Origin: a candidate division KSB1 bacterium
GTDB taxonomy: Bacteria; Zhuqueibacterota; Zhuqueibacteria; Zhuqueibacterales; Zhuqueibacteraceae
Reading direction: 5' to 3'
NCBI GenBank assembly: GCA_034506255.1
Contig: JAPDPX010000004.1
Coordinates: 496,001-560,000, forward strand
DNA: 64,000 bases
Part shown: positions 49,496-58,719 of the stretch, piece by piece
How positions within the stretch are numbered: the first letter of the stretch is position 1
Layout: each line of letters opens with the position of its first letter
Notes under the pieces: generated by a model
Told to the model about the DNA's origin: nothing
Databases searched by the model: none
The model's input: only the letters and a program-made list of their open reading frames with translations
Position numbers and translations under genes: made by a program

Positions 49496-50131
49496 TCACT
49501 TTTGGGTGACGGGCAAGAGTTCGTTTTTCGAGCCGTTTTCCATCGCCCAGATGTGATAGAGCCGTTGAATCGCAGTGAAATTGGCGAGAATCGCGATGGC
49601 GATGATCACCCAGGTCAGCACGTGTTCGCCCAGGAGCGCGCCAAAACCGAGCGAGACCACCCGCTCCGGCCGCTGCATGATGCCAACCTTGCATTCCAGC
49701 CCCAGGCCTTCCGCACGGGCACGAATGTAGCTGACCATCATTGAGCCCCCGAGCGCCACCGCGACCGCCACCGGCCGCCAGAGCGCGCGCGGATCGATGT
49801 TGACATAGAAATAAGCCAGGCCAAAAAACATGAACACTTCAGAGTAGCGGTCGAGCGCCGAATCGTAGAGGGCGCCGAATTTGGTCACACGATTGGTGGC
49901 CCGCGCCACCCGGCCGTCGATGATGTCGAACGTTCCCGCCAGCAGCACGGCGAGGCCTGCCAGCCGCAGCTCGCCAATGGCAAACAGGTAGGTGGTGCCC
50001 ACGCTCAACACAAAGCCGATGGTCGTAAACCAGTTGGGATTGAGATGGTGGGAGATAAAATAATCGACGATCGGGGTGATGAGCCTGAGATACCAGTTCT
50101 TCAGGCCGTCCGGTAAGATGTTGATTTTCAC
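49496..50131 (-). CDS. CDP-alcohol phosphatidyltransferase, probable phosphatidylinositol-phosphate synthase
   Basis: The 211-residue membrane enzyme has the CDP-alcohol phosphatidyltransferase signature. It is spread over TFDIIDGRVARATNRVTKFG and ALYDSALDRYSE (about 68-98), i.e. D-x2-D-G-x2-A-R-x8-G-x3-D-x3-D, with all four catalytic Asp present. Several membrane helices are visible (about 40-58, 100-112, 118-135, 170-190). The start GTG 50131 has GAGAGGG upstream. The adjacent inositol-3-phosphate synthase suggests transfer of a phosphatidyl group onto inositol-1-phosphate, but glycerol-phosphate or other alcohols cannot be excluded from sequence alone. Confidence 0.87.
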   Translation of the reverse strand: MKINILPDGLKNWYLRLITPIVDYFISHHLNPNWFTTIGFVLSVGTTYLFAIGELRLAGLAVLLAGTFDIIDGRVARATNRVTKFGALYDSALDRYSEVFMFFGLAYFYVNIDPRALWRPVAVAVALGGSMMVSYIRARAEGLGLECKVGIMQRPERVVSLGFGALLGEHVLTWVIIAIAILANFTAIQRLYHIWAMENGSKNELLPVTQK

Positions 50132-50287
50132 AGCAGTGTTCCATCCCTCTCTTGGTGAATAAACTCCCTTCTACCTTGTCCGGCCGGGGGCGCGAGCCTG
50201 CTTCGCCGCCCGGCCTCGTGAGGTGTTGCTCCCCGCCTGCGGCGTGGGGCAGCTTCCTGCGTTCCTGCGGCATGGCTGTCCCCGGCC

Positions 50288-51073
50288 TCAAAAATTTTCC
50301 GCAGGTGGCCGGCGTTCACGGCCGGCTGCGGCCTTCTCCGCACCCGCGATTACCAGCACACATTCGCCTTTGAGCGTGCGGGAGGCGAGCCGGTCGAGCA
50401 ACTCGGAGATACGGCCGCGCATCACTTCTTCATGCAGCTTGGTCAGTTCCCGGGCCAGCGCCGCACGCCGGTCGCCCCAAACCTCCTGAATGGTGGTCAG
50501 CGTGCGTACGACACGCTGCGGGGCTTCGTACAACACGATGGTTCGGGGTTCGTGCTTGAGCGCCTCGAAAAAGGTCTGGCGGCCTTTTTTCACCGGCGGA
50601 AATCCTTCAAAAACGAAGCGATGGGTGGGCAAACCGGAAAGGATCAATGCTGCCACGAATGCCGTCGGGCCGGGAATCGCTTCGATGGGCAGCGCATGGT
50701 CAAGCGCCTGACGCACGAGATAAAACGCAGGATCGGAAATTCCCGGTGTTCCGGCATCGGTGATGAGCGCCACGTTCTTGCCGGCGGCGAGTGCGGCAAT
50801 CAGACGCGGGGCGGCCTTCCGTTCGTTGAAGCTGTGGAAACTGACCGTCGGCTTGTGAATGTCGTGACGCTGCAGCAGAATGGCTGCGCGGCGCGTATCC
50901 TCCGCCGCGATCACATCCACCGCGCGCAAGGTTTCCAGCGCGCGCAGTGTGATATCCTGCAGATTGCCGATCGGGGTGGCGACCAGAAACAACTTCCCGA
51001 CTGCGCCGGCCTCTCCGGCGAAGGCCGCGCGCCCCGAGCCCGGCATGGCCGGTTGTCTTTGCACGGCAATCAT
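50288..51073 (-). CDS. rsmI: 16S rRNA (cytidine-1402-2'-O)-methyltransferase
   Basis: RsmI 2'-O-methylates C1402 in the ribosomal P site. The 261-residue protein belongs to the tetrapyrrole-methylase fold. KLFLVATPIGNLQDITLRAL is the N-terminal signature, followed by VIAAEDTRRA, FHSFNE, LITDAGTPGISDPAFYLV with the SAM-binding region, and IPGPTAFVAALILSGLPTHRF. EALKHEPRTIVLYEAPQRV completes the family pattern. Some 25 residues precede the conserved start and the exact start is uncertain. The gene lies between an aldehyde dehydrogenase and a phosphatidyltransferase gene on the same strand. Confidence 0.96.
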   Translation of the reverse strand: MIAVQRQPAMPGSGRAAFAGEAGAVGKLFLVATPIGNLQDITLRALETLRAVDVIAAEDTRRAAILLQRHDIHKPTVSFHSFNERKAAPRLIAALAAGKNVALITDAGTPGISDPAFYLVRQALDHALPIEAIPGPTAFVAALILSGLPTHRFVFEGFPPVKKGRQTFFEALKHEPRTIVLYEAPQRVVRTLTTIQEVWGDRRAALARELTKLHEEVMRGRISELLDRLASRTLKGECVLVIAGAEKAAAGRERRPPAENF

Positions 51074-51103
51074 GGCCGCGAGGGGCAGGGGTGACGCGCA
51101 ACC

Positions 51104-52591
51104 TTACTGATTGTCAATCTGCGCGCGCTGCAGCTTGCCGGAATAATCGACATAGATCGTCTTGGTTTCGCTGAAAAAATCGTAAACAGGCCAGCCGCCT
51201 TCGCGATGACCGTTGCCCGTCTGCTTCACGCCACCGAAAGGCAAATGCGCCTCCGCACCAATGGTCGGACCGTTGATGTAAGTGAGGCCCGCCTGCAAAT
51301 CACGCATCGCCCGAAAGGCGGCATTCACGTCGCGCGTGTAGATCGAAGAGCTCAGGCCGTAGGGCGTGCCATTCAAGACCTCGACGGCCTCGGACAGCTC
51401 ACGAATTTTGATCACCGCCAGCACCGGTCCGAAAATTTCCTCCTGCGCAATGCGCATGCCCGGTGTGACACCGCTGAAAATTGTCGGGCGATAAAAGGCG
51501 CCATGACGGCACGCCCCCGCCGTGTAAATTTCCCCGCCCGTCTCCAGCTTCGCCCCCTCGGCCCTGCCAATCGCGACATAACCGGCCACCGTTTCGCGCT
51601 GCTGAAAATTGATGAGCGGCCCCACCTGCGTATCCGGCTCGAGGCCGTTGCCCAGACGCAACTTCTCCGTCTCCCGCACCAGGCGTCTCAGAAATTCCTC
51701 GTGAATCGCTTCATGCAGAATCAGGCGGCTGGTGGCGGTGCAGCGCTGGCCGGTGGTGCCAAAGGCGCCCCACAACACGCCCTGCAACGCCAGATCCAAA
51801 TCAGCATCAGGCAGCACGATTTGGGCATTCTTGCCTCCCAATTCCAGCGAGACTCGCTTGAGACTGCGACCCGCCGCCACCGCAATTTGCTTGCCGACCG
51901 CGGTGGAGCCGGTGAAGGAGATCAGATTAATCTGCGCGTGCTCAACCAGTGCCATGCCCGCCTGGCTGCCGGAACCATGCACCAATTGTATCACACCCGC
52001 AGGCAGACCGGCCTCCAGCAGCAATTCAACGAAGCGGGTTGCCGTGGCGGGGGTGTCGCTCGCCGGTTTGAACACCACGGTGTTGCCGCAAACGAGCGCG
52101 GGGAAAATCTTCCACGTGGGAATTGCCAGCGGGAAATTCCAGGGTGTGATGATGCCTGCCACACCCACCGGCAGGCGTACGGTCATGCAGAACTTGTCAG
52201 GCAATTCCGAAGGGGTGGTGAAGCCGAAGAGCCGGCGGCCCTCACTTGCAGCATAGTAGGCCGTGTCGATGCCCTCCTGCACATCGCCGCGGGTCTCGCT
52301 CAGGACTTTGCCCATTTCTGTGGTCATCAGGCGCGCCAGTTCCTCCTTGTGGCGCACCAGCAGATCACCCGCACGTTTGATGATCTCTCCCCGCTTGGGC
52401 GCCGGCGTCAACCGCCATTCTGCAAATGCCGCTTGTGCTGCCGCCACCGCCCGGTCAACGTCGTTGTGATTGGAAGCGGGAAACGTGCCAATGATCTCAT
52501 CCCAGTGAGCCGGATTGTGGTTATCAAAACGCTCTCCGGAAGCGGCATCACACCAGGAGCCGGCGATATAGTTTTGAAAGCTGCGGGGCAC
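51104..52591 (-). CDS. aldehyde dehydrogenase
   Basis: This 495-residue protein belongs to the NAD(P)-dependent aldehyde dehydrogenase superfamily. FQNYIAGSWCDAASGERFDN opens the protein. PWNFPLAIPTWKIFPALVCG and FTGSTAVGKQIA form the coenzyme site, the catalytic Glu lies in SLELGGKN and the nucleophilic Cys in TTGQRCTATSRLIL. EEIFGPVLAVIK and GLSSSIYTRDVNAAF, then LPFGGVKQTGNGHREGG, complete the fold. The physiological aldehyde is not evident; the sequence resembles 2-oxoglutarate-semialdehyde type enzymes. The start is GTG 52591 with GGAG 6 bases before it, 30 bases after a strong promoter. The reading frame extends further to 52987 but crosses that promoter. Confidence 0.95.
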   Translation of the reverse strand: MPRSFQNYIAGSWCDAASGERFDNHNPAHWDEIIGTFPASNHNDVDRAVAAAQAAFAEWRLTPAPKRGEIIKRAGDLLVRHKEELARLMTTEMGKVLSETRGDVQEGIDTAYYAASEGRRLFGFTTPSELPDKFCMTVRLPVGVAGIITPWNFPLAIPTWKIFPALVCGNTVVFKPASDTPATATRFVELLLEAGLPAGVIQLVHGSGSQAGMALVEHAQINLISFTGSTAVGKQIAVAAGRSLKRVSLELGGKNAQIVLPDADLDLALQGVLWGAFGTTGQRCTATSRLILHEAIHEEFLRRLVRETEKLRLGNGLEPDTQVGPLINFQQRETVAGYVAIGRAEGAKLETGGEIYTAGACRHGAFYRPTIFSGVTPGMRIAQEEIFGPVLAVIKIRELSEAVEVLNGTPYGLSSSIYTRDVNAAFRAMRDLQAGLTYINGPTIGAEAHLPFGGVKQTGNGHREGGWPVYDFFSETKTIYVDYSGKLQRAQIDNQ

Positions 52592-52627
52592 GGCGACTCC
52601 GTTAACTTGTTGGCATTTGAAGGCTTG

Positions 52628-52656
52628 ATGATAGGAAAAATTGCCGTAAAAGTCAA
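52628..52656 (-). promoter_or_regulatory. sigma-70-type promoter of the aldehyde dehydrogenase gene
   Basis: On the minus strand: TTGACT (52656-52651), 17-base spacer, TATCAT (52633-52628). The GTG start at 52591 is 36 bases downstream. Confidence 0.75.
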
Positions 52657-53112
52657 GCAAGCCAAACCGCCGTGAACGTGTGAAAACGGTCCGGAAACCA
52701 TTTCCACCCGCGAGGATAACGTGTCTGCGGGCTGCAACTCTGCCATATACAGTGCCTCTTGCCGCGCTACGGCTGGATTTTCCCAACGGAATTTTGGGCG
52801 TCTGTCCCCGAACGCCAACTTTTTTTGATGAAGTGTTTCTGCGACCGCTTGGTCGTTGCAGAAGAATCCCGGGGGCATACGGTTGCAAAACCCCGGCACT
52901 GTCGAGGTTGAAACGTTTTTGGCGTGACACTGTTTGGCTTGTCCAGCCACGGCTGTCAAGAAAAGCGGAAACGCAGTGCCGGCCCAAAATTCACCGGGTG
53001 GAGCCCTGCGGATTTGCCCAAAACTGGTTCTACAGTTTTACAGGGCCGACAGGGCTGTCAGTCCCGGCAGGTGTGGCGTGACGAACTTTTGATGTTTAAA
53101 GACACGAACTGT
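52657..53112. other. gene-free stretch with a dispersed hairpin
   Basis: No supportable gene. A hairpin of the GCGACCG..GGTCGTTGC type lies at 52840-52880. Nothing else is recognisable. Confidence 0.55.
52840..52880. repeat. hairpin repeat (CTGCGACCG..CGGTCGTTGCAG type)
   Basis: TTTCTGCGACC and GGTCGTTGCAGAA form a near-perfect stem with a 4-base loop. The arrangement resembles the copies at 19676-19720 and 44418-44462, with different loop bases. Confidence 0.6.
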
Positions 53113-53364
53113 TCAACGCAGTGAGAGGAAGTCTGCGGGCAGGAGCAGCGACAGCAAGGTACCCAGGGCGATGATGCTGATGGCGATCCAGCGTTCGAGG
53201 CTGGATTCCTCGCGGAAGTAAATGATGGAACAGAACAACGTCCCCATGGTGAGCCGCATGGCCCATGGGGCATAATCACTGACCCAAATCAGCAGCCCGA
53301 GCAGCAGTACGACGGCCAGGGGCAACAACCGGTTGGAAAACGGGGATTGCACAGAGGGGTTCAT
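53113..53364 (-). CDS. small membrane protein, unknown function
   Basis: This 83-residue protein has two or three membrane helices: LLPLAVVLLLGLLIWV (about 12-28), LTMGTLFCSIIYF (about 38-51) and WIAISIIALGTLLSLLL (about 59-76). ATG 53364 is preceded by GAGAAGG at 5 bases, and the hydrophobic composition is continuous, which supports it as a real gene. No family is recognised. It lies between the era gene and the promoter of the aldehyde dehydrogenase gene, on the same strand as both. Confidence 0.55.
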   Translation of the reverse strand: MNPSVQSPFSNRLLPLAVVLLLGLLIWVSDYAPWAMRLTMGTLFCSIIYFREESSLERWIAISIIALGTLLSLLLPADFLSLR

Positions 53365-53547
53365 GCAGCCTTCTCAAGAGGTATTGCGAACACACTGTCT
53401 TTGGCGCCGAATCCCGCGCCTGTGACAGGCGCGGGCCGGGCGGTCGTGGACGGGCATTCGGGCGTTTCCAAGTCTCGCGGTTCACGCCGCGTTGAGCGAT
53501 GTCTGTCTGCGAACTTGCAGCTTCGACCATACGGTCACGTAACGGCT

Positions 53548-54558
53548 TTACAGGTAGCCGAGGTTGCGCAATTCATTTTCGCGGTCGCGCCATTTTTCCT
53601 TGACGGCGACAAACAGTTCCAGGTAAACGGGCTTGCCGATCAACGCTTCCAGCTCTTCGCGTGCGAGCTTGCCCACTTCCTTCAAGGCACTGCCGCGCTT
53701 GCCGATCATGATGCCTTTTTGCGATTCGCGCTCGACGTAGATGACGGCCCGGATGAAATCCTTGTGATTGGGCCGCTCGATGAATTCCTCGACCACCACA
53801 CTGGTGGAATAGGGTATTTCCTCGCCGTAGCGCAGGAAGATTTTCTCGCGCACGATTTCCGCAGCCAGGAAGCGCTCGGGATGGTCGGTGATTTGGTCGG
53901 TGGGGTAAAAGGCCTCATGCTCGGCGAGCCAGTTTTCCAAAACGCCGGCGAGCCGGTCGATGCCGTCTCTTTGCAGCGCCGAGATCGGCACGATTTCTTT
54001 GACGCCCGGGCGGTCACGCAGACCGGCAATGATGGGCAGCAGCAGCTCCTTGTTGATCTTGTCGATCTTGTTGATCGCGACGATGATGGGGCGGTTGGTG
54101 TCGGCCAGGCGGTCGAGAATCTTGGCATCCATGGCGGAGAGCACGGGGTCCGGCTCGATCAGCATGAGCTGCACATCCGCTTCACGCATCGCCGTGTATG
54201 CCGCACGCACCAGGGCATGCTGCAACTGGTAACTGGGCTCCAGAATGCCGGGCGTGTCAAAAAAGATCATCTGGCTGTGCGGCCGGTTGAGAATGCCGAG
54301 AATGCGTCTGCGGGTGGTTTGCGGTTTGGGGGAGACGATGGACAGTTTGAATTGGAGCAGGGCGTTCAGCAAGGTGGATTTGCCGACGTTGGGTTGGCCG
54401 ATGATCGCCACATAGCCGGCGCGAAAGGGAACCTGCTCGCCGGCACCGGCGGAGGCGGCGACTGCTTCGGATGATTTCATGCTCTCGGAATTTCTGCCAT
54501 TGCCGGAGGGTGCCAGCGACTCTTTGGCCTGCCACGCTGCTGCTGTTTTCACACTCAT
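53548..54558 (-). CDS. era: GTPase Era
   Basis: Era binds 16S rRNA and helps assemble the small ribosomal subunit. The protein has the G domain motifs in order: G1 GQPNVGKSTLLNALL, G2 PQTTRR, G3 FFDTPG, G4 NKIDKI and G5 PISAL. The C-terminal KH domain (about 230-330) has GIMIGKRGSALKEVGKLAR. The reading frame gives 336 residues, about 35-45 more than usual, because of a polar N-terminal extension; the internal ATG at 54480 gives a normal 310-residue protein. The extension lacks conserved residues. Confidence 0.96.
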   Translation of the reverse strand: MSVKTAAAWQAKESLAPSGNGRNSESMKSSEAVAASAGAGEQVPFRAGYVAIIGQPNVGKSTLLNALLQFKLSIVSPKPQTTRRRILGILNRPHSQMIFFDTPGILEPSYQLQHALVRAAYTAMREADVQLMLIEPDPVLSAMDAKILDRLADTNRPIIVAINKIDKINKELLLPIIAGLRDRPGVKEIVPISALQRDGIDRLAGVLENWLAEHEAFYPTDQITDHPERFLAAEIVREKIFLRYGEEIPYSTSVVVEEFIERPNHKDFIRAVIYVERESQKGIMIGKRGSALKEVGKLAREELEALIGKPVYLELFVAVKEKWRDRENELRNLGYL

Positions 54559-54976
54559 GGGACGAAGACGGAAACTAAAGTTGAACGTCCATGACGCGAT
54601 ACGACCCGCCGACCGTGGCTAGTCACCTGCAAACGTAGACGCTGCGAACATCCTGTGAGATGGGCGCGTTTTGAAACGGCGCTACGTTTATCTTTGTACC
54701 CACAGAATGTTTATTCGCCGAGAGCCGTGATAAATTTTTATTGCCGGTTTCGTCCCAAAAAGCCGAGACGCCGCGGACGGCGTCTCGAACATGCTGACTG
54801 TGTGTTGCAGTGAACAAGTCACTGCCGCGAAACTCTGCGGTCGAAAACCGCCACGCATGACCACGGCCTCGTCACGGGAGGGCTTTCATACCTTCCGCAT
54901 CTGTTCGTTGCGGACACGATTCGGGTTGAGCGAGTTTGCCAGTTGCCTTTAGGTCCAAGCTCACGACCACCAACTG
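54559..54976. other. stretch between era and the small peptide gene
   Basis: It carries the minus-strand terminator at 54754-54786. No gene is supported. A minus-strand frame at 54819-55103 that partly overlaps the peptide gene is rejected because its composition is rich in Arg, Pro and Gly and it has no ribosome binding site. Confidence 0.5.
54754..54786 (-). terminator. intrinsic terminator of the proS unit
   Basis: On the minus strand GAGACGCCG and CGGCGTCTC form a 9-bp stem with a 4-base loop, followed by GGCTTTTTGGG. It lies about 190 bases after the stop of the small peptide gene. Confidence 0.75.
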
Positions 54977-55144
54977 TCACTTCGGAAAATGGCGGGCGGG
55001 TGCGGCCAGGACACCCTCTTTCAGCGACGGGGGGTGCTTGCGCGCCGCGACTGCCGCCTGCGGCGTGGACGCGGAAATCGAAATAATCCACAGCAAACCA
55101 CACAGAATCGTCATCATGACAGTCACAAAGAGAGACCTCTTCAC
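54977..55144 (-). CDS. small secreted or membrane peptide, 55 residues
   Basis: Starting at GTG 55144, with GGAGGAG 4 bases upstream, the frame codes KRSLFVTVMMTILCGLLW, a signal-peptide or membrane segment (about 2-24), then a polar tail ending ARHFPK. The putative signal peptide ends in the Ala-rich SASTPQAAVAA. It begins 43 bases after the proS stop on the same strand and precedes the terminator at 54754. No family is recognised. The strong ribosome binding site and hydrophobic pattern argue that it is translated, but with 55 codons the evidence is thin. It could also be the first part of a longer, degraded gene. Confidence 0.45.
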   Translation of the reverse strand: MKRSLFVTVMMTILCGLLWIISISASTPQAAVAARKHPPSLKEGVLAAPARHFPK

Positions 55145-55187
55145 CGCTCCTCCGCTAAGCTTGGTTCACTGCTCATAAGACAGGTGA

Positions 55188-56669
<1,482 letters not shown>

Positions 56670-56670
56670 T

Positions 56671-56717
56671 CAAGTTTAAAAAAAGAAGGACAGCCATTTT
56701 CCGCATGCTGTCCCTTC
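56671..56717 (-). terminator. intrinsic terminator/attenuator-like hairpin in the proS leader
   Basis: On the minus strand GAAGGGACAGC and GCTGTCCTTC form a stem with a 12-base loop (one bulged base), followed by seven Ts. It lies between the proS promoter (56741-56769) and the proS start (56657), so transcription from that promoter must pass it. It could instead be a leftover terminator of the tRNA unit. Confidence 0.75.
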
Positions 56718-56740
56718 CTGGGTTCTAAAAACTGGCGGCA

Positions 56741-56769
56741 AATATACCATTCCGGCTTGGGATTGTCAA
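56741..56769 (-). promoter_or_regulatory. sigma-70-type promoter of proS
   Basis: On the minus strand: TTGACA (56769-56764), 17-base spacer, TATATT (56746-56741). It has the same elements as the promoter at 23859. Confidence 0.8.
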
Positions 56770-56877
56770 GCCGAATTTCCTTGCGGGGTTGATATGTGGA
56801 CGAATGAATACCTGCGCAGGATGGCTCTGACAGCCGGATGCGGATAAAGCTTGCGTGGACATATGGCAGGGAAGCAG

Positions 56878-56951
56878 TGGGCGATAGTGGGATCGAACCA
56901 CCGACCTCTGGTATGTGAGACCAGCGCTCTGACCAGCTGAGCTAATCGCCC
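56878..56951 (-). tRNA. tRNA-Val (anticodon CAC)
   Basis: A 74-base cloverleaf: acceptor stem GGGCGAT/ATCGCCC with discriminator A, D-arm GCTC/GAGC, anticodon stem CTGGT/ACCAG with loop CTCACAT and anticodon CAC (reads GUG), T-arm with GGTGGTTCGATCCCACT. The CCA end is not encoded. A promoter lies 24 bases upstream (56975-57003). Confidence 0.97.
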
Positions 56952-56974
56952 ATGTTTTTTAATTGACGGGCGCC

Positions 56975-57003
56975 AAAATAGGGATTGAGGCTTCAAAAGT
57001 CAA
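56975..57003 (-). promoter_or_regulatory. sigma-70-type promoter of tRNA-Val
   Basis: On the minus strand: TTGACT (57003-56998), 17-base spacer, TATTTT (56980-56975); the tRNA begins at 56951. Confidence 0.7.
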
Positions 57004-57051
57004 GCGAAATGTCGGGCGGAGGGTGGCAAAGACGGCTGCGCGTGCAGGGGC

Positions 57052-57828
57052 TCAACCATAGCGCCCTTCAATATATTCCGCCGTGCGCGGATCCCGGGGA
57101 GTGAGAAACAGATCTTCGGTCCGGCTGTGCTCGATCAGCTCGCCGAGCAGCATGAAAATGCATTCATCGCTCACCCGGCGCGCCTGTGCCATGTTGTGGG
57201 TGACGATGACGATGGTATAGCGTCCCGCCAACTCGAACATCAAATCTTCGATGCCGCGGGTGGCTTCGGCGTCGAGCGCGGAACACGGCTCGTCCATCAG
57301 GATGATTTCTGGTTTGAGCGGCAGCAGGCGGGCAATGCACAGCTTTTGTTGCTGCTCCAATTGCAGGTTCGTCGCCCGCACATGAAGCTTGTCCTTCAAA
57401 TCCCTCCACAGCGAGACATCCTGCAGTGCCTGCTCCACCGCGGCATCGAGCCGGGATTTCTCCAGCTCCCGGCGGCGGGAATGAAGACGCAGGCCAAACA
57501 CGATGTTTTCGTACACCGAGATCGGCAGGGGATTGGGCCGTTGAAACACCATGCCGATGGCTTTGCGCAGCTCGGGCAGGGAGACATCCGGGTCGTAGAT
57601 GTTTTTGCCGAGCAGTCTGATCTCGCCGGTGGTGGTAACGTTGCCGTAGCGCTCGTTGACGCGGTTGAAACAGCGCAGCAGCGTGGTCTTGCCGCAGCCG
57701 GAAGGCCCGATCAAAGCGGTGATCAACCCGCTTTTGACCTTCAGGTTGATGTTGTTGAGCGCCTGAAAGTTGCCATACCACAGGCTGAGGTTGGTGGTGA
57801 CGATGCTGTAGGCTGCAGTTTCACTCAT
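57052..57828 (-). CDS. pstB: phosphate transporter ATPase PstB1, degenerate signature motif
   Basis: The 258-residue ATPase belongs to the PstB family (LWYGNFQALNNINL, CFNRVNERYGNVTTTGEIRL and MVFQRPNPLPISVYENIVFG). Walker A GPSGCGKTT (41-49), Q-loop Gln96, Walker B IILMDEP (175-181) and switch His211 in VTHNM are all intact. The ABC signature is not: instead of LSGGQQQR it reads LQLEQQQK (155-162). In an ABC dimer, the signature of one subunit completes the site of the other, so this protein would need a partner with an intact signature. The gene overlaps the end of the second pstB by 4 bases (ATGA), so both are made together. It is the last gene of the phosphate operon. Confidence 0.93.
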   Translation of the reverse strand: MSETAAYSIVTTNLSLWYGNFQALNNINLKVKSGLITALIGPSGCGKTTLLRCFNRVNERYGNVTTTGEIRLLGKNIYDPDVSLPELRKAIGMVFQRPNPLPISVYENIVFGLRLHSRRRELEKSRLDAAVEQALQDVSLWRDLKDKLHVRATNLQLEQQQKLCIARLLPLKPEIILMDEPCSALDAEATRGIEDLMFELAGRYTIVIVTHNMAQARRVSDECIFMLLGELIEHSRTEDLFLTPRDPRTAEYIEGRYG

Positions 57829-58592
57829 CCGAAGATTCCGTTGACATAATCATATGTCTTTTGGCTCGCCGGTGTGTCGGAGAAGATCACCTCATTGCGG
57901 TCGATCTCCACCAGTTCGCCGTTGAGCAGGAAGGCGGTGCGATCGGCCAGGCGGCGTGCCTGTTGCACGAGGTTGGTGACCAGGATGATGGTGATCTGCG
58001 AGCGCAGCTCTTTGAGCACGTCTTCAATGCGCATGGTGGTCACCGGATCGACCGCGATGGAAAACTCATCCAAACAGAGGATTTCCGGCTGATGGGAGAG
58101 GGCGCGGGCGATGGTCAGGCGCTGCTGCTGCCCGCCCGAAAGTTTGGTGCCCAGGCTCTGCAGCCGGTCCTTGACTTCGTCCCACAAGGCCGCCTGCCGC
58201 AGGCAGCGCTCGACGATCTCGTCCAGCTCGGCCTTGTTGCGCACGCCCGCCATGCGCGGTGCAAACGCGACATTGTCATAGATCGACAGCGGCAGGCCAA
58301 CCGGCAGGGGAAACACCATGCCCACCTTGCGCCGCAGTTCGAACACGTTTTTGATCCGGCGGATGTCCGTGCCGTTGATCTTCACCTCGCCCAGCACCTG
58401 GCTGCCGGCGACGAAGTCGATGGTGCGATTGATCACCTTCAACAGCGTGCTCTTGCCCGACTGCGCCGGACCGATAACCGCGAGAATCTCGTTGCGAAAA
58501 ACGTCCAGTGAAATGCCGCGCAGCGCCACCGTCTGGCCATATTTCACGACGAGATTGGAGATTTCGATCTCCTTGGGTTTCGACTCTTGCAC
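57825..58592 (-). CDS. phosphate transporter ATPase-like PstB2, degenerate Q- and H-loops
   Basis: The 255-residue protein is a PstB paralogue, starting at GTG 58592 with GAGGA at 7 bases. Walker A GPAQSGKST (41-49), signature LSGGQQQR (151-158) and Walker B Asp175-Glu176 are intact. At the Q-loop position, where PstB has MVFQ, it reads MVFP (Pro95), and the switch His is Asn207 in LVTNLVQQA. Its MSIYDNVA-like segment (LSIYDNVAF) is normal. Its defects complement those of PstB1, whose signature is lost, so a PstB1-PstB2 heterodimer could have one complete catalytic site. Tandem pstB genes are known from other bacteria (for example pstBA-pstBB of Bacillus subtilis). Confidence 0.9.
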   Translation of the reverse strand: MQESKPKEIEISNLVVKYGQTVALRGISLDVFRNEILAVIGPAQSGKSTLLKVINRTIDFVAGSQVLGEVKINGTDIRRIKNVFELRRKVGMVFPLPVGLPLSIYDNVAFAPRMAGVRNKAELDEIVERCLRQAALWDEVKDRLQSLGTKLSGGQQQRLTIARALSHQPEILCLDEFSIAVDPVTTMRIEDVLKELRSQITIILVTNLVQQARRLADRTAFLLNGELVEIDRNEVIFSDTPASQKTYDYVNGIFG

Positions 58593-58719
58593 GGCGATTC
58601 CTCTCACAAGGCCGCAACTTCTGCGGGCATGCAGCAAGTCAGAACTTCATTGTGGCCGCCGGACTCACAGCGCGAGGGCCGGGCCCGTTGCCCGGTGCGG
58701 GAAGGCCGGTGGACGGTTT

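Noticed and set aside
54819..55103. Minus-strand frame of 94 codons beginning MWFAVDYFDF
   Set aside because: Overlaps the small peptide in another frame, is rich in Arg/Pro/Gly and has no ribosome binding site.
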